Of a stretch of DNA of 64,000 bases, positions 16,771-25,954 are shown one piece after another. Both the position numbers and the translations under genes were made by a program. Source of the DNA: HLUCCA09 sp038757905. Its GTDB lineage: Bacteria > Pseudomonadota > Alphaproteobacteria > Rhodobacterales > Rhodobacteraceae. The stretch's first letter is position 1; each line of letters starts with the position of its first letter. The stretch spans positions 1-64,000 of the forward strand of contig JBCDGG010000006.1 in assembly GCA_038757905.1 (NCBI GenBank), in the 5' to 3' direction. The notes beneath the pieces were generated by a model. It was not told the DNA's origin, did not search any database, and worked only from the letters and a program-made list of their open reading frames with translations.

Positions 16771-17457
16771 ATGATCGATATGACGATTGGCGGCCTTCCG
16801 CATGCGGCAACGCACCAGGTCGACGATGAAATCCTCGCGCATTACGCCGCCGGCAGCCTGCCGGAGGCGCTGTCAGTGGTGGTTGCGGCACAAGCCTCGA
16901 TCTGCCCGGAGGTGCGCGAGCGTCTGCGCGAGCTGGAGGCGATCGGCGGCGGCCTGCTGGAGCTGGCCGAGATGCGGGAGATGTCTCTCGGCAGCCTCGA
17001 AGCCACCATGAAGAAGATCGCGCAGCGCGATGCCGCCGACGCAGCGCCGGCGCCCGCGGCCCCGGCCGCGAAGCCCGACATCCTTCCCGCGCCGGTGCAG
17101 GCCTATGTCGGCGGCGGGCTGGACCGTGTGAACTGGCGCTCCATAGGTATGGGCGCGAAGCAGGCGATCCTGCACGAGTCGGGCGAAGCGAGCGTGCGCC
17201 TGCTGAAGATCCCCGCCGGGTGCGAGCTGCCCGATCACGGGCACGACGGCCTTGAGATGACGCTGGTTCTGCAGGGCGCTTTCTTGGACGGTGACGAAAG
17301 GTTCGCGCGCGGCGATGTCGATATCGTCGATCAGGAGACCGAACACATGCCCGTCGCCGATGTCAGCGAAGACTGCGTGTGCCTGGTGGCCTGCGAAGGA
17401 CGGCTGAAGTTCTCCGGCCTGCTGCCCCGGCTCGCACAACCCTTCCTCCGCATCTGA
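16771..17457 (+). CDS. chrR: Anti-sigma factor ChrR with altered N-terminal zinc site
   Basis: A 228-residue ChrR-type anti-sigma factor, 11 bp downstream of rpoE. The N-terminal anti-sigma domain (about 11-90) binds RpoE; the C-terminal cupin (about 110-228) senses the stress. The cupin ligands are intact: H156, H158, E162, H192. In R. sphaeroides ChrR the N-terminal zinc is held by His6, His31, Cys35 and Cys38. The aligned residues here are Q16, Q41, C45 and V48, so only one ligand remains (H15 is adjacent). This domain may fold without zinc or bind RpoE differently. An alternative start is the ATG at 16780. Confidence 0.9.
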   Translation: MIDMTIGGLPHAATHQVDDEILAHYAAGSLPEALSVVVAAQASICPEVRERLRELEAIGGGLLELAEMREMSLGSLEATMKKIAQRDAADAAPAPAAPAAKPDILPAPVQAYVGGGLDRVNWRSIGMGAKQAILHESGEASVRLLKIPAGCELPDHGHDGLEMTLVLQGAFLDGDERFARGDVDIVDQETEHMPVADVSEDCVCLVACEGRLKFSGLLPRLAQPFLRI

Positions 17458-17624
17458 CGCGGCTCGTCTGTCACCCGGGGACCGGTTTTCCAGAGCAAGC
17501 TGCGCTCAATCAGAGAACCGGCCACTTCCAACCTTGATTGGTATTGCACGACATAGGCCGACGGCTCTGCCAGCCGCGCGCTGGGCGAGCGACCGCACGG
17601 GCTGAACAGGCCGATGCCGTGCTT

Positions 17625-19679
17625 CTAGGTGAGAATCGTCATCCCCGCGACGTCGGCCTCCGACAGGCCGACCAGGCGGACCTCGGGGCCATCGGTGAAG
17701 TCGAGCCGAAGGTACTCCGGCTCGTTTGAGGCGGCGGCGGACACCGCCGCGCTTCCCGCCAGATTGAGGTCCGTCAGGTCCAACCGGTCATCGGCGAGCA
17801 CGAAATCCAGGATCTCGACAAGCGTGGCGTCGGCGTCGATCCGGAACGTGTCCTTGCCGCCGCCGCCCTTCAGCACGGAAGTGCCCGTTCCGCCGTCCAG
17901 CAGATCTGCGCCGCCGCGGCCGTTCAGCGTGTCGGTTCCGTCACCACCAAGCAGCGTGTCCGATCCGCTGCCGCCGCGCAGCGAGTCGTTCCCGTCGCCC
18001 CCGTCGAGGCTATTGTTGCCTCGACCGCCGCGTATGTCGTCATTGCCGCCGTCGCCGAAGAGATCGTCCGCGCCATTGTTGCCGCGAATCTGATCGTTGC
18101 CGATGCCGCCGAAGATCAGGTCGGCGCCGGCTTCGCCGAAGATCTGATCGTTGCCATTGTCGCCATTCAACTCGTCGGCTCCCTCGCCGCCAAGGATCCT
18201 GTCTTTGCCCCCGGCGCCCGAAATGACGTCGGCATCTTCGCCGCCGTCCAGGGTCTCCTGCCCGCTTCCGCCGTAGAGCTCGTCCTTGCCGGCGCCGCCG
18301 TCGAGGTTGTTCAGGCCCGCACCGCCATAGAGCTTGTCGTTGCCGCCACCACCGATCAGCGTGTCGTCGCCATCGTTGCCGGTCAGGCGGTTGGCCACCG
18401 CGTTACCGGTGATGGTGTCGTCCCCGGCCCCGGTTACGGCGTGCTCGATCACCGTGCCGACCGCGATCGTCAGGTTGCCGATGCGCCCGCCGACATCCGA
18501 GGTGACCGGTTGTGTCATCCCCGCCGTCGACGGCGTGAGGTCGATCCGCTGGTCTTGCGCGTATCCGCTGAAGTCCAGCGTATCCATGCCGCCGCCGTCG
18601 ATGATCGTCGAGGCCGTTCTGTCGGCGTAATCGGCGAAGGACGCCCAGATCTCGCTGACATTGCTGTTGATATTGGTGTTGAAGCCGTAGACCGTGTTGC
18701 CCTTGAACGCGTTCTCTATGCCGAATTCTTTGCCGCCGAAACTCTGGTTGCCATAGATGTCCTCCAACGCCAGCCAGTCGACGGCCATCGGGGTTTGCAG
18801 AAACTCGTAGTTGGCGTTGATCGACGTGTTCTCGCTCTGCGAGAAGTACGACATCATCGAGGCCTGCCAGGAATCGTTGGCGTAGACGGCATCGCCCGGA
18901 TAGCCGCCCGAGCCATTGTAATCGCCCTGGTGCCCCAGGCCGAGCGCATGGCCGATCTCGTGCAGGATGGTCTGCAGCGTGTAGTCGTCGTAGGTCGACG
19001 TGCCGCCACTCCAGCCGGAGTTCACGTTCACGAAACTCACCGAGCTCGTGCCGCTAAACGAGTTGATCCATGTCGAGGCGAACGCGCCGCTATAGACGTC
19101 GGAGAAGAAGAAATCGACGGTCGATGTGTTGGTGGAGGTCGTCTCGGTGAACTTGATCCCGAGCACTTCCTCGAACAGATCGAAGGCGTCCCGCACCAGC
19201 TCCTTGCGGGCTGCCGAAATGCCGTTGGCATCCGCGCGGTTGAAGGAGGTGTTCGACAGGTCGTAGCCGCTGAGATTGTACAGCAACTCCCCGGAATTGG
19301 GGTTCGAGCCGGACCCGGTCATGTTCCAGCTATGCTCGTACCAGTTCACGCTGGGATCGGTCCAATAGCCTTCGCGGAGGTAATTGGCGAGATCCTGCAG
19401 CGACCCGGCTTGCAGGCTGGCGTTGAACGTGCCGCCGTTGGAGCCTGCCCCCTCGTTGCTCTCGTCGCGCATGCCGCACCCCATGCAGCCGCAGCCGAAC
19501 GGATGCGCCACGAGGTCCATATCGTCGCGCCCGTGCGACGAGATTTCGATCAGGTCATCGGGGATTCGCGTTGATGCGCCGAAGCTTGTGAAGCCGCTCA
19601 GGGTCTGCGGTTCGGCGCGCCAGGCATTTGCCACGGCGTCCGAAGCTGACGAGCGGAAATAGGTCTCAAAGATACTCAT
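17625..19679 (-). CDS. RTX serralysin-type zinc metalloprotease
   Basis: A 684-residue M10 metalloprotease. The zinc site HEIGHALGLGH is at 240-250 and the Met-turn SMMSYF around M276. A peptidase C-terminal segment follows, then some 18-20 RTX nonapeptides (about 420-620) for Ca2+ binding. There is no signal peptide, consistent with type I secretion, but no secretion genes are near. The putative propeptide carries an unusual CGCMGC cluster (C63, C65, C68). Start chosen at MSIFETYF (ATG 19679, GAGG 8 nt upstream). It converges on chrR; 17458-17624 contain only an imperfect inverted repeat. 19680-19976 show no gene. Confidence 0.88.
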   Translation of the reverse strand: MSIFETYFRSSASDAVANAWRAEPQTLSGFTSFGASTRIPDDLIEISSHGRDDMDLVAHPFGCGCMGCGMRDESNEGAGSNGGTFNASLQAGSLQDLANYLREGYWTDPSVNWYEHSWNMTGSGSNPNSGELLYNLSGYDLSNTSFNRADANGISAARKELVRDAFDLFEEVLGIKFTETTSTNTSTVDFFFSDVYSGAFASTWINSFSGTSSVSFVNVNSGWSGGTSTYDDYTLQTILHEIGHALGLGHQGDYNGSGGYPGDAVYANDSWQASMMSYFSQSENTSINANYEFLQTPMAVDWLALEDIYGNQSFGGKEFGIENAFKGNTVYGFNTNINSNVSEIWASFADYADRTASTIIDGGGMDTLDFSGYAQDQRIDLTPSTAGMTQPVTSDVGGRIGNLTIAVGTVIEHAVTGAGDDTITGNAVANRLTGNDGDDTLIGGGGNDKLYGGAGLNNLDGGAGKDELYGGSGQETLDGGEDADVISGAGGKDRILGGEGADELNGDNGNDQIFGEAGADLIFGGIGNDQIRGNNGADDLFGDGGNDDIRGGRGNNSLDGGDGNDSLRGGSGSDTLLGGDGTDTLNGRGGADLLDGGTGTSVLKGGGGKDTFRIDADATLVEILDFVLADDRLDLTDLNLAGSAAVSAAASNEPEYLRLDFTDGPEVRLVGLSEADVAGMTILT

Positions 19680-19976
19680 GCCAATCGCCTCAGCTGGGTC
19701 ATAGCGGGTGCGCACAGGACCATTGGGAGTGAGCGCCCGGCCGATTTCTCAGCGTGCCGGAACGTGCGACTTGCCTGCATACGGCAAGGTATCAGACGTG
19801 GCGGACGTCCGTTCAGCAATGTCGCCTCCCCAGGCACTATCGGCAACTTTTTGAACGCAGACTTGTGCGCAAATCATGGCGGGAATGCGCAAAGGGCGTG
19901 ATCACCGAGTCTCGTCAGACGGTTAGCGATGCAAGCGGTTCGGCAGCGACCTGCCAGCCGGGAAGCGCGGACCTGC

Positions 19977-21083
19977 TCAGGAGCGTAGAATGCGGACGTC
20001 GCGTTTGCCGCCAGGGTCCGGCTGGTCGTCGAACTCGAGCGACTCCAGCCGATCCGCGCGCCCGCGCGCCCGCGAGGCGGCCGCCTCGATCCCGTCCAGA
20101 TCCGTCTGCGCCAGGGCAAAGTGGCCGCGCAGCTTGGTCACCCGGTCGCCCACCAGCTCGATATCGCGGTGGAGCAGGCGCAGCGTGGCGCGTATGGCAC
20201 GCGCCTCCTGGCGCAGGCGCGTGTCCTTCAGCACGGCGCGCAGGGTGTTGAGCAGCGCCATGCATGTCGTCGGCGACACCGTCCAGACCCGGGCGTGGAA
20301 CCCCTCGCGCACGAGATCGGCGAAATTGGCGTGCAGTTCCGCGTAGACGGCTTCGGACGGCAGAAACATCAAGGCGCTGTCGGCAGTATGCCCGGGCAGC
20401 AGGTACTTTTCGGAGATCGCCTTGATGTGGGCGCGGATGCTGGTGCGAAAGGCCCGAGCGGCGACGCGCGCTTCGGCGGGAGTCGCAGCGGCGCGCAGCG
20501 CCTCATAGCCTTCCAGCGGGAACTTCGCGTCGATGACGATCCGGCCCGGCGGATCGGGCAGGTCGATCACGCAATCGGCGCGGGTGCCGTTGGGCAGAAC
20601 CACCTGCCAGCGCCAGGCATCGGGCGGCAGCGCGCCGCGCAGGAGATCGTGCAACTGGATTTCGCCGAATGCGCCCCTTGTCTGCTTGTTCGACAGGATG
20701 TCCTGCAAGCACAGCACGTCGCCCGACAGTTTCTCGATGTTCGCCTGGGCGCGGTCGATGGCCTCCAGTCGTTCCTGCAGCGCACCGAGAGAGTGCGCTG
20801 TCCTGTCGGCCGAGGTTGCAAGCGACGCGCCCATATCGGCCGACAACGTGTCGAAGCGCCGGTCGAGCCGCTGGGTTGCATGGTTTTGCGCGCCGGATAG
20901 CTCCGCCTGCGTCTGCGACAACCGCTCCACCTGCGCCGCCAGGGCCCGCGTCTGTCGGGCGGCCCGTCCGGCGCGCTGGGCGGACAGCGCGAGGAGAAGA
21001 AAGAGGACAAGGCACATCGCAGCCGCCACCGCGGCAATCTGGTGCAGCGGATCGGCGAGGTCGAGCGCGGGCAGCGCGATCAT
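19977..21083 (-). CDS. rmuC: RmuC family DNA recombination protein
   Basis: A 368-residue RmuC protein: N-terminal membrane helix (about 15-37, VAAAMCLVLFLLLALS), a coiled-coil region (about 40-125), then the nuclease-like core with GAFGEIQLHDLL, RIVIDAKFPLEGYEAL and LMFLPSEAVYAEL. RmuC limits inversions at short inverted repeats; the mechanism is thought to involve DNA cleavage. The ATG at 21083 overlaps the mutL stop (ATGA), so it is coupled to mutL. The genomic pairing with a mismatch repair gene fits a role in genome stability. Confidence 0.9.
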   Translation of the reverse strand: MIALPALDLADPLHQIAAVAAAMCLVLFLLLALSAQRAGRAARQTRALAAQVERLSQTQAELSGAQNHATQRLDRRFDTLSADMGASLATSADRTAHSLGALQERLEAIDRAQANIEKLSGDVLCLQDILSNKQTRGAFGEIQLHDLLRGALPPDAWRWQVVLPNGTRADCVIDLPDPPGRIVIDAKFPLEGYEALRAAATPAEARVAARAFRTSIRAHIKAISEKYLLPGHTADSALMFLPSEAVYAELHANFADLVREGFHARVWTVSPTTCMALLNTLRAVLKDTRLRQEARAIRATLRLLHRDIELVGDRVTKLRGHFALAQTDLDGIEAAASRARGRADRLESLEFDDQPDPGGKRDVRILRS

Positions 21084-22939
21084 GTCCGTCCGAAGAGCCG
21101 CTCGATATCGGAAAGCTTCAGCTCGACGTAAGTGGGCCTTCCATGGTTGCACTGGCCCGACAGGGGCGTCGCCTCCATCGCGCGCAGCAACGCGTTCATC
21201 TCGTCGGCCTGCATCCGGCGCCCCGACCGGACCGACCCGTGGCACGCGACGCGCGACAGCACCGCATCGATCCGCGCGCCGAGCGTCTGGCTGTCGCCGA
21301 GATCGGCGATTTCGTCGAGGATGTCGTGGACGAGACGCGCGGCGTCGACCTTGCCCAGAAGGGCTGGCGTCTCCCGCACCGCGACGGCGTCGCCGCCAAA
21401 TGGCTCCACCACCAGACCGAGACGGCGCAGGTCCTCGGCGTGCTCCATCAGCCGGGCCTGATCGTCGGCGGAGAGCGTTACGATCTCGGGGATCAGAAGT
21501 GCCTGCGCGGCGATACCCGCCTCGGCCGCCTGCGCTTTGAGCCGTTCGTAGATCAGGCGTTCGTGTGCGGCGTGCTGGTCGACCAGCACGATACCATCTT
21601 CGGTCTGGGCCACGATGTAGTTTTCGTGCACTTGCGCGCGCGCCGCGCCGAGCGGCCGATGCACGGAGGCGCTGTCCTCGGCCTCATCCGCCAGCGGTTC
21701 GATCCGGGCCGAGGGTTCCTCGGCGAAACCGATCTGGGGAGAGGGCTGCGCGGGCTGGGGCGCCTGGAACGCGTAGGCGGCGGCGCGGGCCTGCGGGCCC
21801 GGCCTGTCCATCTGATAGATCCGTGGCTCGCCCGGACGCTCCGGTTGCACGGCGCCCAGGGTCGCACCGGCCACCGTGGTCGATGCGCGGTGGCCGGCCT
21901 CCGCGAGCGCGTGGCGCAATGCCGAGACGATCAGCCCGCGCGCGAGACCGGGTTCACGAAACCGCACCTCGGCCTTGGCGGGATGCACGTTGACATCGAC
22001 GCGCTCCGGCGCGACGTCGAGAAAGAGCGCCGCGGCGGGGTGCCGGTCGCGGCTCAGCACATCGGAATAGGCCGCGCGCAACGCCCCGATCAACAGCTTG
22101 TCGCGCACCGGTCTGCCGTTGACGAACAGGTACTGCGCCACCGCGGAGCCGCGCGAATAGGTCGGCAGGGCGGCGAACCCCGTCAAACGCAGCCCCTCGC
22201 GTTCGGCGTCGATTCGGAGCGCGTTCTCGGCGAAGTCCGCGCCCAGAATGCGGGCGAGGCGGCCGCTGAGCGCGGTGAACAGATCCCCCGTTTCGGCATC
22301 CGCGCGAAACGTCACGCGCGGTTGGTCGCCGGTGCAATCGGTCAGCGAGAAGGCCACCGACGGCTCCGCCATGGCGAGGCGCCGCACGGTATCGCCGATG
22401 GCCTGCGCCTCGGCGCGGTCGGTGCGCAGAAACTTCAGCCGCGCCGGGGTGGCGTGGAACAGGTCGCGCAGGTCGACGACGGTGCCGCGCGACAGCGCCG
22501 CGGGGCGGGGTGGCGAAAGGCGGCCGCCATCGCTGCGGATCTCCGCCGCCTCGGCGGCGCCGTGCAGGCGCGAGGTTAGCGTCAGCCGGGCCACGGCGGC
22601 GAGCGAGGCCAGCGCCTCGCCCCGGAAGCCGAAGGTGTGGATGTTCAGCAGGTCGGTGCCGTCGATCTTCGATGTGGCATGCCGCGCAAGCGCCAGGGGC
22701 AGCGCGTCCGCCGCGATGCCATGCCCGTCGTCGGTGACGCGGATCAGGCGCTTGCCGCCCTCCGCGATCTCGACCGAGATCCGCGTGGCCCCGGCGTCGA
22801 GGGCGTTTTCCACCAGTTCCTTGACCGCAGATGCAGGCCGCTCAACCACTTCGCCGGCCGCGATGCGGCTGATGGCCGTTTCATCGAGCTGCGCGATCGG
22901 AGGGCGAGGGGCGCCTATATTGCGGTCGTGATGCACCAT
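21080..22939 (-). CDS. mutL: DNA mismatch repair protein MutL
   Basis: A 619-residue MutL. N-terminal GHKL ATPase motifs: ELVENALDAGA (41-51), DDGHGI (70-75) and FGFRGEAL near 103. The C-terminal region holds the endonuclease motif DQHAAHERLIYE (454-465), together with ACHGSVRSG and QCNHGRP metal-site segments. MutL should therefore nick the daughter strand itself, as in MutH-less bacteria. A Pro/Ala-rich linker lies around 355-430. It is the first gene of a mutL-rmuC pair. Upstream (22940-23010) lies only a short intergenic stretch with an imperfect palindrome. Confidence 0.96.
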   Translation of the reverse strand: MVHHDRNIGAPRPPIAQLDETAISRIAAGEVVERPASAVKELVENALDAGATRISVEIAEGGKRLIRVTDDGHGIAADALPLALARHATSKIDGTDLLNIHTFGFRGEALASLAAVARLTLTSRLHGAAEAAEIRSDGGRLSPPRPAALSRGTVVDLRDLFHATPARLKFLRTDRAEAQAIGDTVRRLAMAEPSVAFSLTDCTGDQPRVTFRADAETGDLFTALSGRLARILGADFAENALRIDAEREGLRLTGFAALPTYSRGSAVAQYLFVNGRPVRDKLLIGALRAAYSDVLSRDRHPAAALFLDVAPERVDVNVHPAKAEVRFREPGLARGLIVSALRHALAEAGHRASTTVAGATLGAVQPERPGEPRIYQMDRPGPQARAAAYAFQAPQPAQPSPQIGFAEEPSARIEPLADEAEDSASVHRPLGAARAQVHENYIVAQTEDGIVLVDQHAAHERLIYERLKAQAAEAGIAAQALLIPEIVTLSADDQARLMEHAEDLRRLGLVVEPFGGDAVAVRETPALLGKVDAARLVHDILDEIADLGDSQTLGARIDAVLSRVACHGSVRSGRRMQADEMNALLRAMEATPLSGQCNHGRPTYVELKLSDIERLFGRT

Positions 22940-23010
22940 GCCACAATCGGTAGCATGGTGCTGGTCTGTCCGTCCAGTGTCCCTTGGGCCGCGCCGGCCC
23001 GGCGCGACGG

Positions 23011-24342
23011 CTAGTTGCCCGGTTCAAGGCCCTCGGGCTGGCCCACGATCACCAGGTGAAGGTCTTCGGGCCGGAAGAGGCTTTGCGCGACGCGGTTTGC
23101 ATCCTCGAGCGTCACCGCCTCCACCTGGGCATTGCGCGTGTTGACGTAGTCGATCGGCATGCCGTCCAACTGCATGCCGACGAGAATGTTCGCGATCCGC
23201 TCGTTGCCATCGAACCGCAGCGGGTACGCGCCGGTCAGATAGGTCTTGGCGCGGTCAAGCTCGTCCTGCGTGATGCCCTCGTCGGCCAGCCGCGCCCATT
23301 CCTGGGTGACGACCTCGACGGTCTCGCCCACGCGCGCGTTCACCGTCGAGACCCGCCCCACCAGCATATCGGCATAGCTGCGCGCCACCAGCGAGGTGTA
23401 GATGCCGTAGGTCAGCCCGCGCTCGCGCCGCACCTCGTCCATCAGGCGCGAGCCGAAGCCACCGGCCCCGAAGATCTGGTTGACGACGAAGGCCGGGAAG
23501 AAATCGGGATCGTCGCGCGCGATGCCGGGCTGCCCGAACGTGATGACGGATTGCGGCGTCTCGAACTCCACCACCGTCAGCCCGCCCTCGAAGGCGACAT
23601 CCGTTTCCTCCGGCAGGGGCGCACCCGTTTCGGGCAGATCCCCGAGCAGCGCATCGAGGATCGGGCCCAGATCTTCGGCGGTGATGTCGCCGACCGCCCC
23701 GACAAAGACCCGGTCGCGCGCCATCACGCGCTCTTTGGCGGCGATCAGATCGCTTCGGGTCAGCGCGCTCACGCTTTCCCGCGTGCCCTCGTGCGCGCTG
23801 CCATAGGGGTGATCCGGGAAGGCAAGCGCCGAAAAGGCCTCATTGGAGATCATGGACGGGTCCACAAGATCGGATGCGATCCCGGACAGGACCTGCCCGC
23901 GCACGCGCTCGATGGCGTCTTCGTCGAAGCGCGGCTCGGTGATCGCCTTGCGCAGCAGGTCCAGCGCTTCGTCGCGGTTCTCCGTCAGAAACTGCGCCGA
24001 GATGGCGACGGTATCGTCGCCGACATCGAAGCTGAAGCGCGCGGCAAGCTCCTCGGCGGCGACGGAGAACGCCTCTGCGTCCATGTCCGCGGCGCCTTCC
24101 TCGAGCAGGGCGACCATCAGGTTCATCGCGCCGCGCTTGCCCTCGGGGTCGAGCGAGGCGCCGCCCGCGAAGCGCAGCTCAAGGGCGGTGAAGGGAATCG
24201 CGCTGTCTTCAACGAGCCAGGCGTCGATGCCGCCGGGCGACGTAACCGGTGCTATGTCTATTTCGGCGCGCAACGGGGCCGCGATCATCAGCGCAGCCGC
24301 AGCGGTCGCAGCTACCGGGGCGAGGCGGGAAAACAGGCTCAT
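23011..24342 (-). CDS. M16 family peptidase-like protein lacking the zinc motif
   Basis: A 443-residue secreted or periplasmic M16 protein with a signal peptide (hydrophobic 9-25, cleavage near APLRA). The usual HxxEH zinc motif is replaced by the segment NLMVALLEEGA, so it should be catalytically silent. The R/Y region (VRRERGLTYGIYTSL) used by non-catalytic partner subunits is present. It overlaps the catalytic M16 gene upstream (ATGA at 24339-24342). The pair probably forms a heterodimeric processing peptidase, as described for M16B complexes. Substrate unknown. Confidence 0.9.
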   Translation of the reverse strand: MSLFSRLAPVAATAAAALMIAAPLRAEIDIAPVTSPGGIDAWLVEDSAIPFTALELRFAGGASLDPEGKRGAMNLMVALLEEGAADMDAEAFSVAAEELAARFSFDVGDDTVAISAQFLTENRDEALDLLRKAITEPRFDEDAIERVRGQVLSGIASDLVDPSMISNEAFSALAFPDHPYGSAHEGTRESVSALTRSDLIAAKERVMARDRVFVGAVGDITAEDLGPILDALLGDLPETGAPLPEETDVAFEGGLTVVEFETPQSVITFGQPGIARDDPDFFPAFVVNQIFGAGGFGSRLMDEVRRERGLTYGIYTSLVARSYADMLVGRVSTVNARVGETVEVVTQEWARLADEGITQDELDRAKTYLTGAYPLRFDGNERIANILVGMQLDGMPIDYVNTRNAQVEAVTLEDANRVAQSLFRPEDLHLVIVGQPEGLEPGN

Positions 24343-25721
24343 TGGGAAACCTCCTGAACGGCGTCGGCGGCCAGCGCGGCGGGGGCGCTGCGCAAATACC
24401 CGGTGACTGAGGCGTTCGGATCGAAGATGCGCTCCGCTGCCGCCATGATGTCTTCGGCCGTCACGGCCTCGAGGATGCGGGGCCAGTCTTCCACGTCCTG
24501 AACGGTCAGCCCGCTGGTCAGGGCCGCGCCGTAGCGGCGGGCAAGGCCCTGCAGATTGTCTCGCTCGTAGATCTCCTGGGCGCGGATCTGCGTTTTCAAC
24601 CGTGTCAGCGCGGCCTCGTCCACGCCTTCCTCCAGGAACCGGGCGATCATCCGGTCGATATCGGCTTCGGCCTCGGCCAGGGTGCGATCGGGTGTCGGCA
24701 CGACGACCATCCCGAACGTCGTATCGTCGTAGGACATGCCGCCATAGAAGGCCGCGGCGTAGAGCGCGGCGCCCTCCTCGATCTCCAGCACCCGGCGCAT
24801 GAGGGGGGTGGGGCCATCGCCGCCCAGAAGCTCCGACAGCATCCGCAGGGCGGCTGCCTCTTCCTGGGCGCCGGCGTCGCGCTCCGGGGCGAGGTATGTC
24901 CGGATGACGTAAGGCTGCGCGACGCGCGGGTCAGAGAACTCCAGCCGGCGCGGGGCGAGTTGCGGGGGCTCGGCCGGACGCGCCCGCATCCCGATCTCGG
25001 GGTTGGGCGGGATCTGGCCGTAGTGAACCTCCGCCATGGCGCGCACTTCGTCGGGCGTGACATCGCCAGCGACGATCAGGATGGCGTTGTTCGGGGCATA
25101 ATGGGCGCGATAGAAGTCGATCGCGTCCTCCCGCGTCAGCTCCTCCATCTCATGGCGCCAGCCGATGACCGGGATGCCATAGGGATGGGCCAGGTACTGC
25201 ACCGCCATCCGCTGTTCGCGAAACAGCGATCCTGCCTCGTTCTCGACCCGCTGATTGCGTTCCTCAAGGATCACATCCCGCTCGGTCAGCGCGGCGGCCT
25301 CTTCGATCACGAGCCCTGTCATGCGATCGGCTTCGTACTGCATCATCAGATCCAGCCGGTCCGCCGCGACGCGCTGGAAGTAGCCGGTGTAATCCTGTGC
25401 CGTGAACGCATTGTCGGAGCCGCCATTGGCCTCGACCACTTCGGAGAACTCGCCGGAGGCGACCGTTTCGGTGCCCTTGAACATCAGGTGCTCAAGGTAA
25501 TGGGCGATGCCGGACTTGCCCGGGGGCTCGTCGGCGGCCCCGACCCGGTACCACACCATGTGGACGGCGACAGGCGCGCGGTGATCCTCGATCACGACCA
25601 CGTCCATGCCGTTGTCGAGCGTGAAGGTGCTGACATCGGCGGCGCGGGCGGCAAGGGTGCCGAGCAGGACAAGGGGGATCGCAAGGGCAAGACGGGCGAC
25701 GGGGCGCAAGGCGTTTGGCAT
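24339..25721 (-). CDS. M16 family zinc metallopeptidase, catalytic subunit
   Basis: A 460-residue M16 peptidase with signal peptide (LALAIPLVLLGTLAARA). The inverted zinc motif HYLEH (H74, E77, H78) is intact, with a downstream Glu in the EEAAALTERDVILEERNQR region. It should act in the periplasm, probably together with the overlapping zinc-less partner at 23011-24342. Start chosen at the ATG preceding the signal peptide. The 233 bp between it and the DUF3035 gene (25722-25954) hold no gene, only GC-rich low-complexity sequence of short GGTGCGGGCG-like repeats. Confidence 0.92.
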   Translation of the reverse strand: MPNALRPVARLALAIPLVLLGTLAARAADVSTFTLDNGMDVVVIEDHRAPVAVHMVWYRVGAADEPPGKSGIAHYLEHLMFKGTETVASGEFSEVVEANGGSDNAFTAQDYTGYFQRVAADRLDLMMQYEADRMTGLVIEEAAALTERDVILEERNQRVENEAGSLFREQRMAVQYLAHPYGIPVIGWRHEMEELTREDAIDFYRAHYAPNNAILIVAGDVTPDEVRAMAEVHYGQIPPNPEIGMRARPAEPPQLAPRRLEFSDPRVAQPYVIRTYLAPERDAGAQEEAAALRMLSELLGGDGPTPLMRRVLEIEEGAALYAAAFYGGMSYDDTTFGMVVVPTPDRTLAEAEADIDRMIARFLEEGVDEAALTRLKTQIRAQEIYERDNLQGLARRYGAALTSGLTVQDVEDWPRILEAVTAEDIMAAAERIFDPNASVTGYLRSAPAALAADAVQEVSQ

Positions 25722-25954
25722 GGAATCCTCTCTCCGAACTGTTCCCAAAGGTGGGCTCCCGCGGCCCTGCTTCAAGTTGGGCAACGGGCTTGTGAGGCTG
25801 CGTTCATCCCGCGGCTGGTCACGGTCGGGGCTGTCGCGGTCTGGCTTTCGCGGGGGGGCATCCATCGACCGGGCGTCTTCGGTGCGGGCGTTCCCGGTGT
25901 TAGCGTCTCCGGCGCTGGCGTAGCCGATGCTGGCGCAACCGGTGCGGGCTAGGC

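Noticed and set aside
17470..17540. Imperfect inverted repeat (ACCGGTTTTC / GAGAACCGG) between chrR and the protease
   Set aside because: Short interrupted stem with a loop of about 25 nt and no U-tract; not called as a terminator.
25722..25954. Short GC-rich near-repeats that could suggest a minisatellite or array
   Set aside because: Units are irregular and too few. No CRISPR-like spacing exists.
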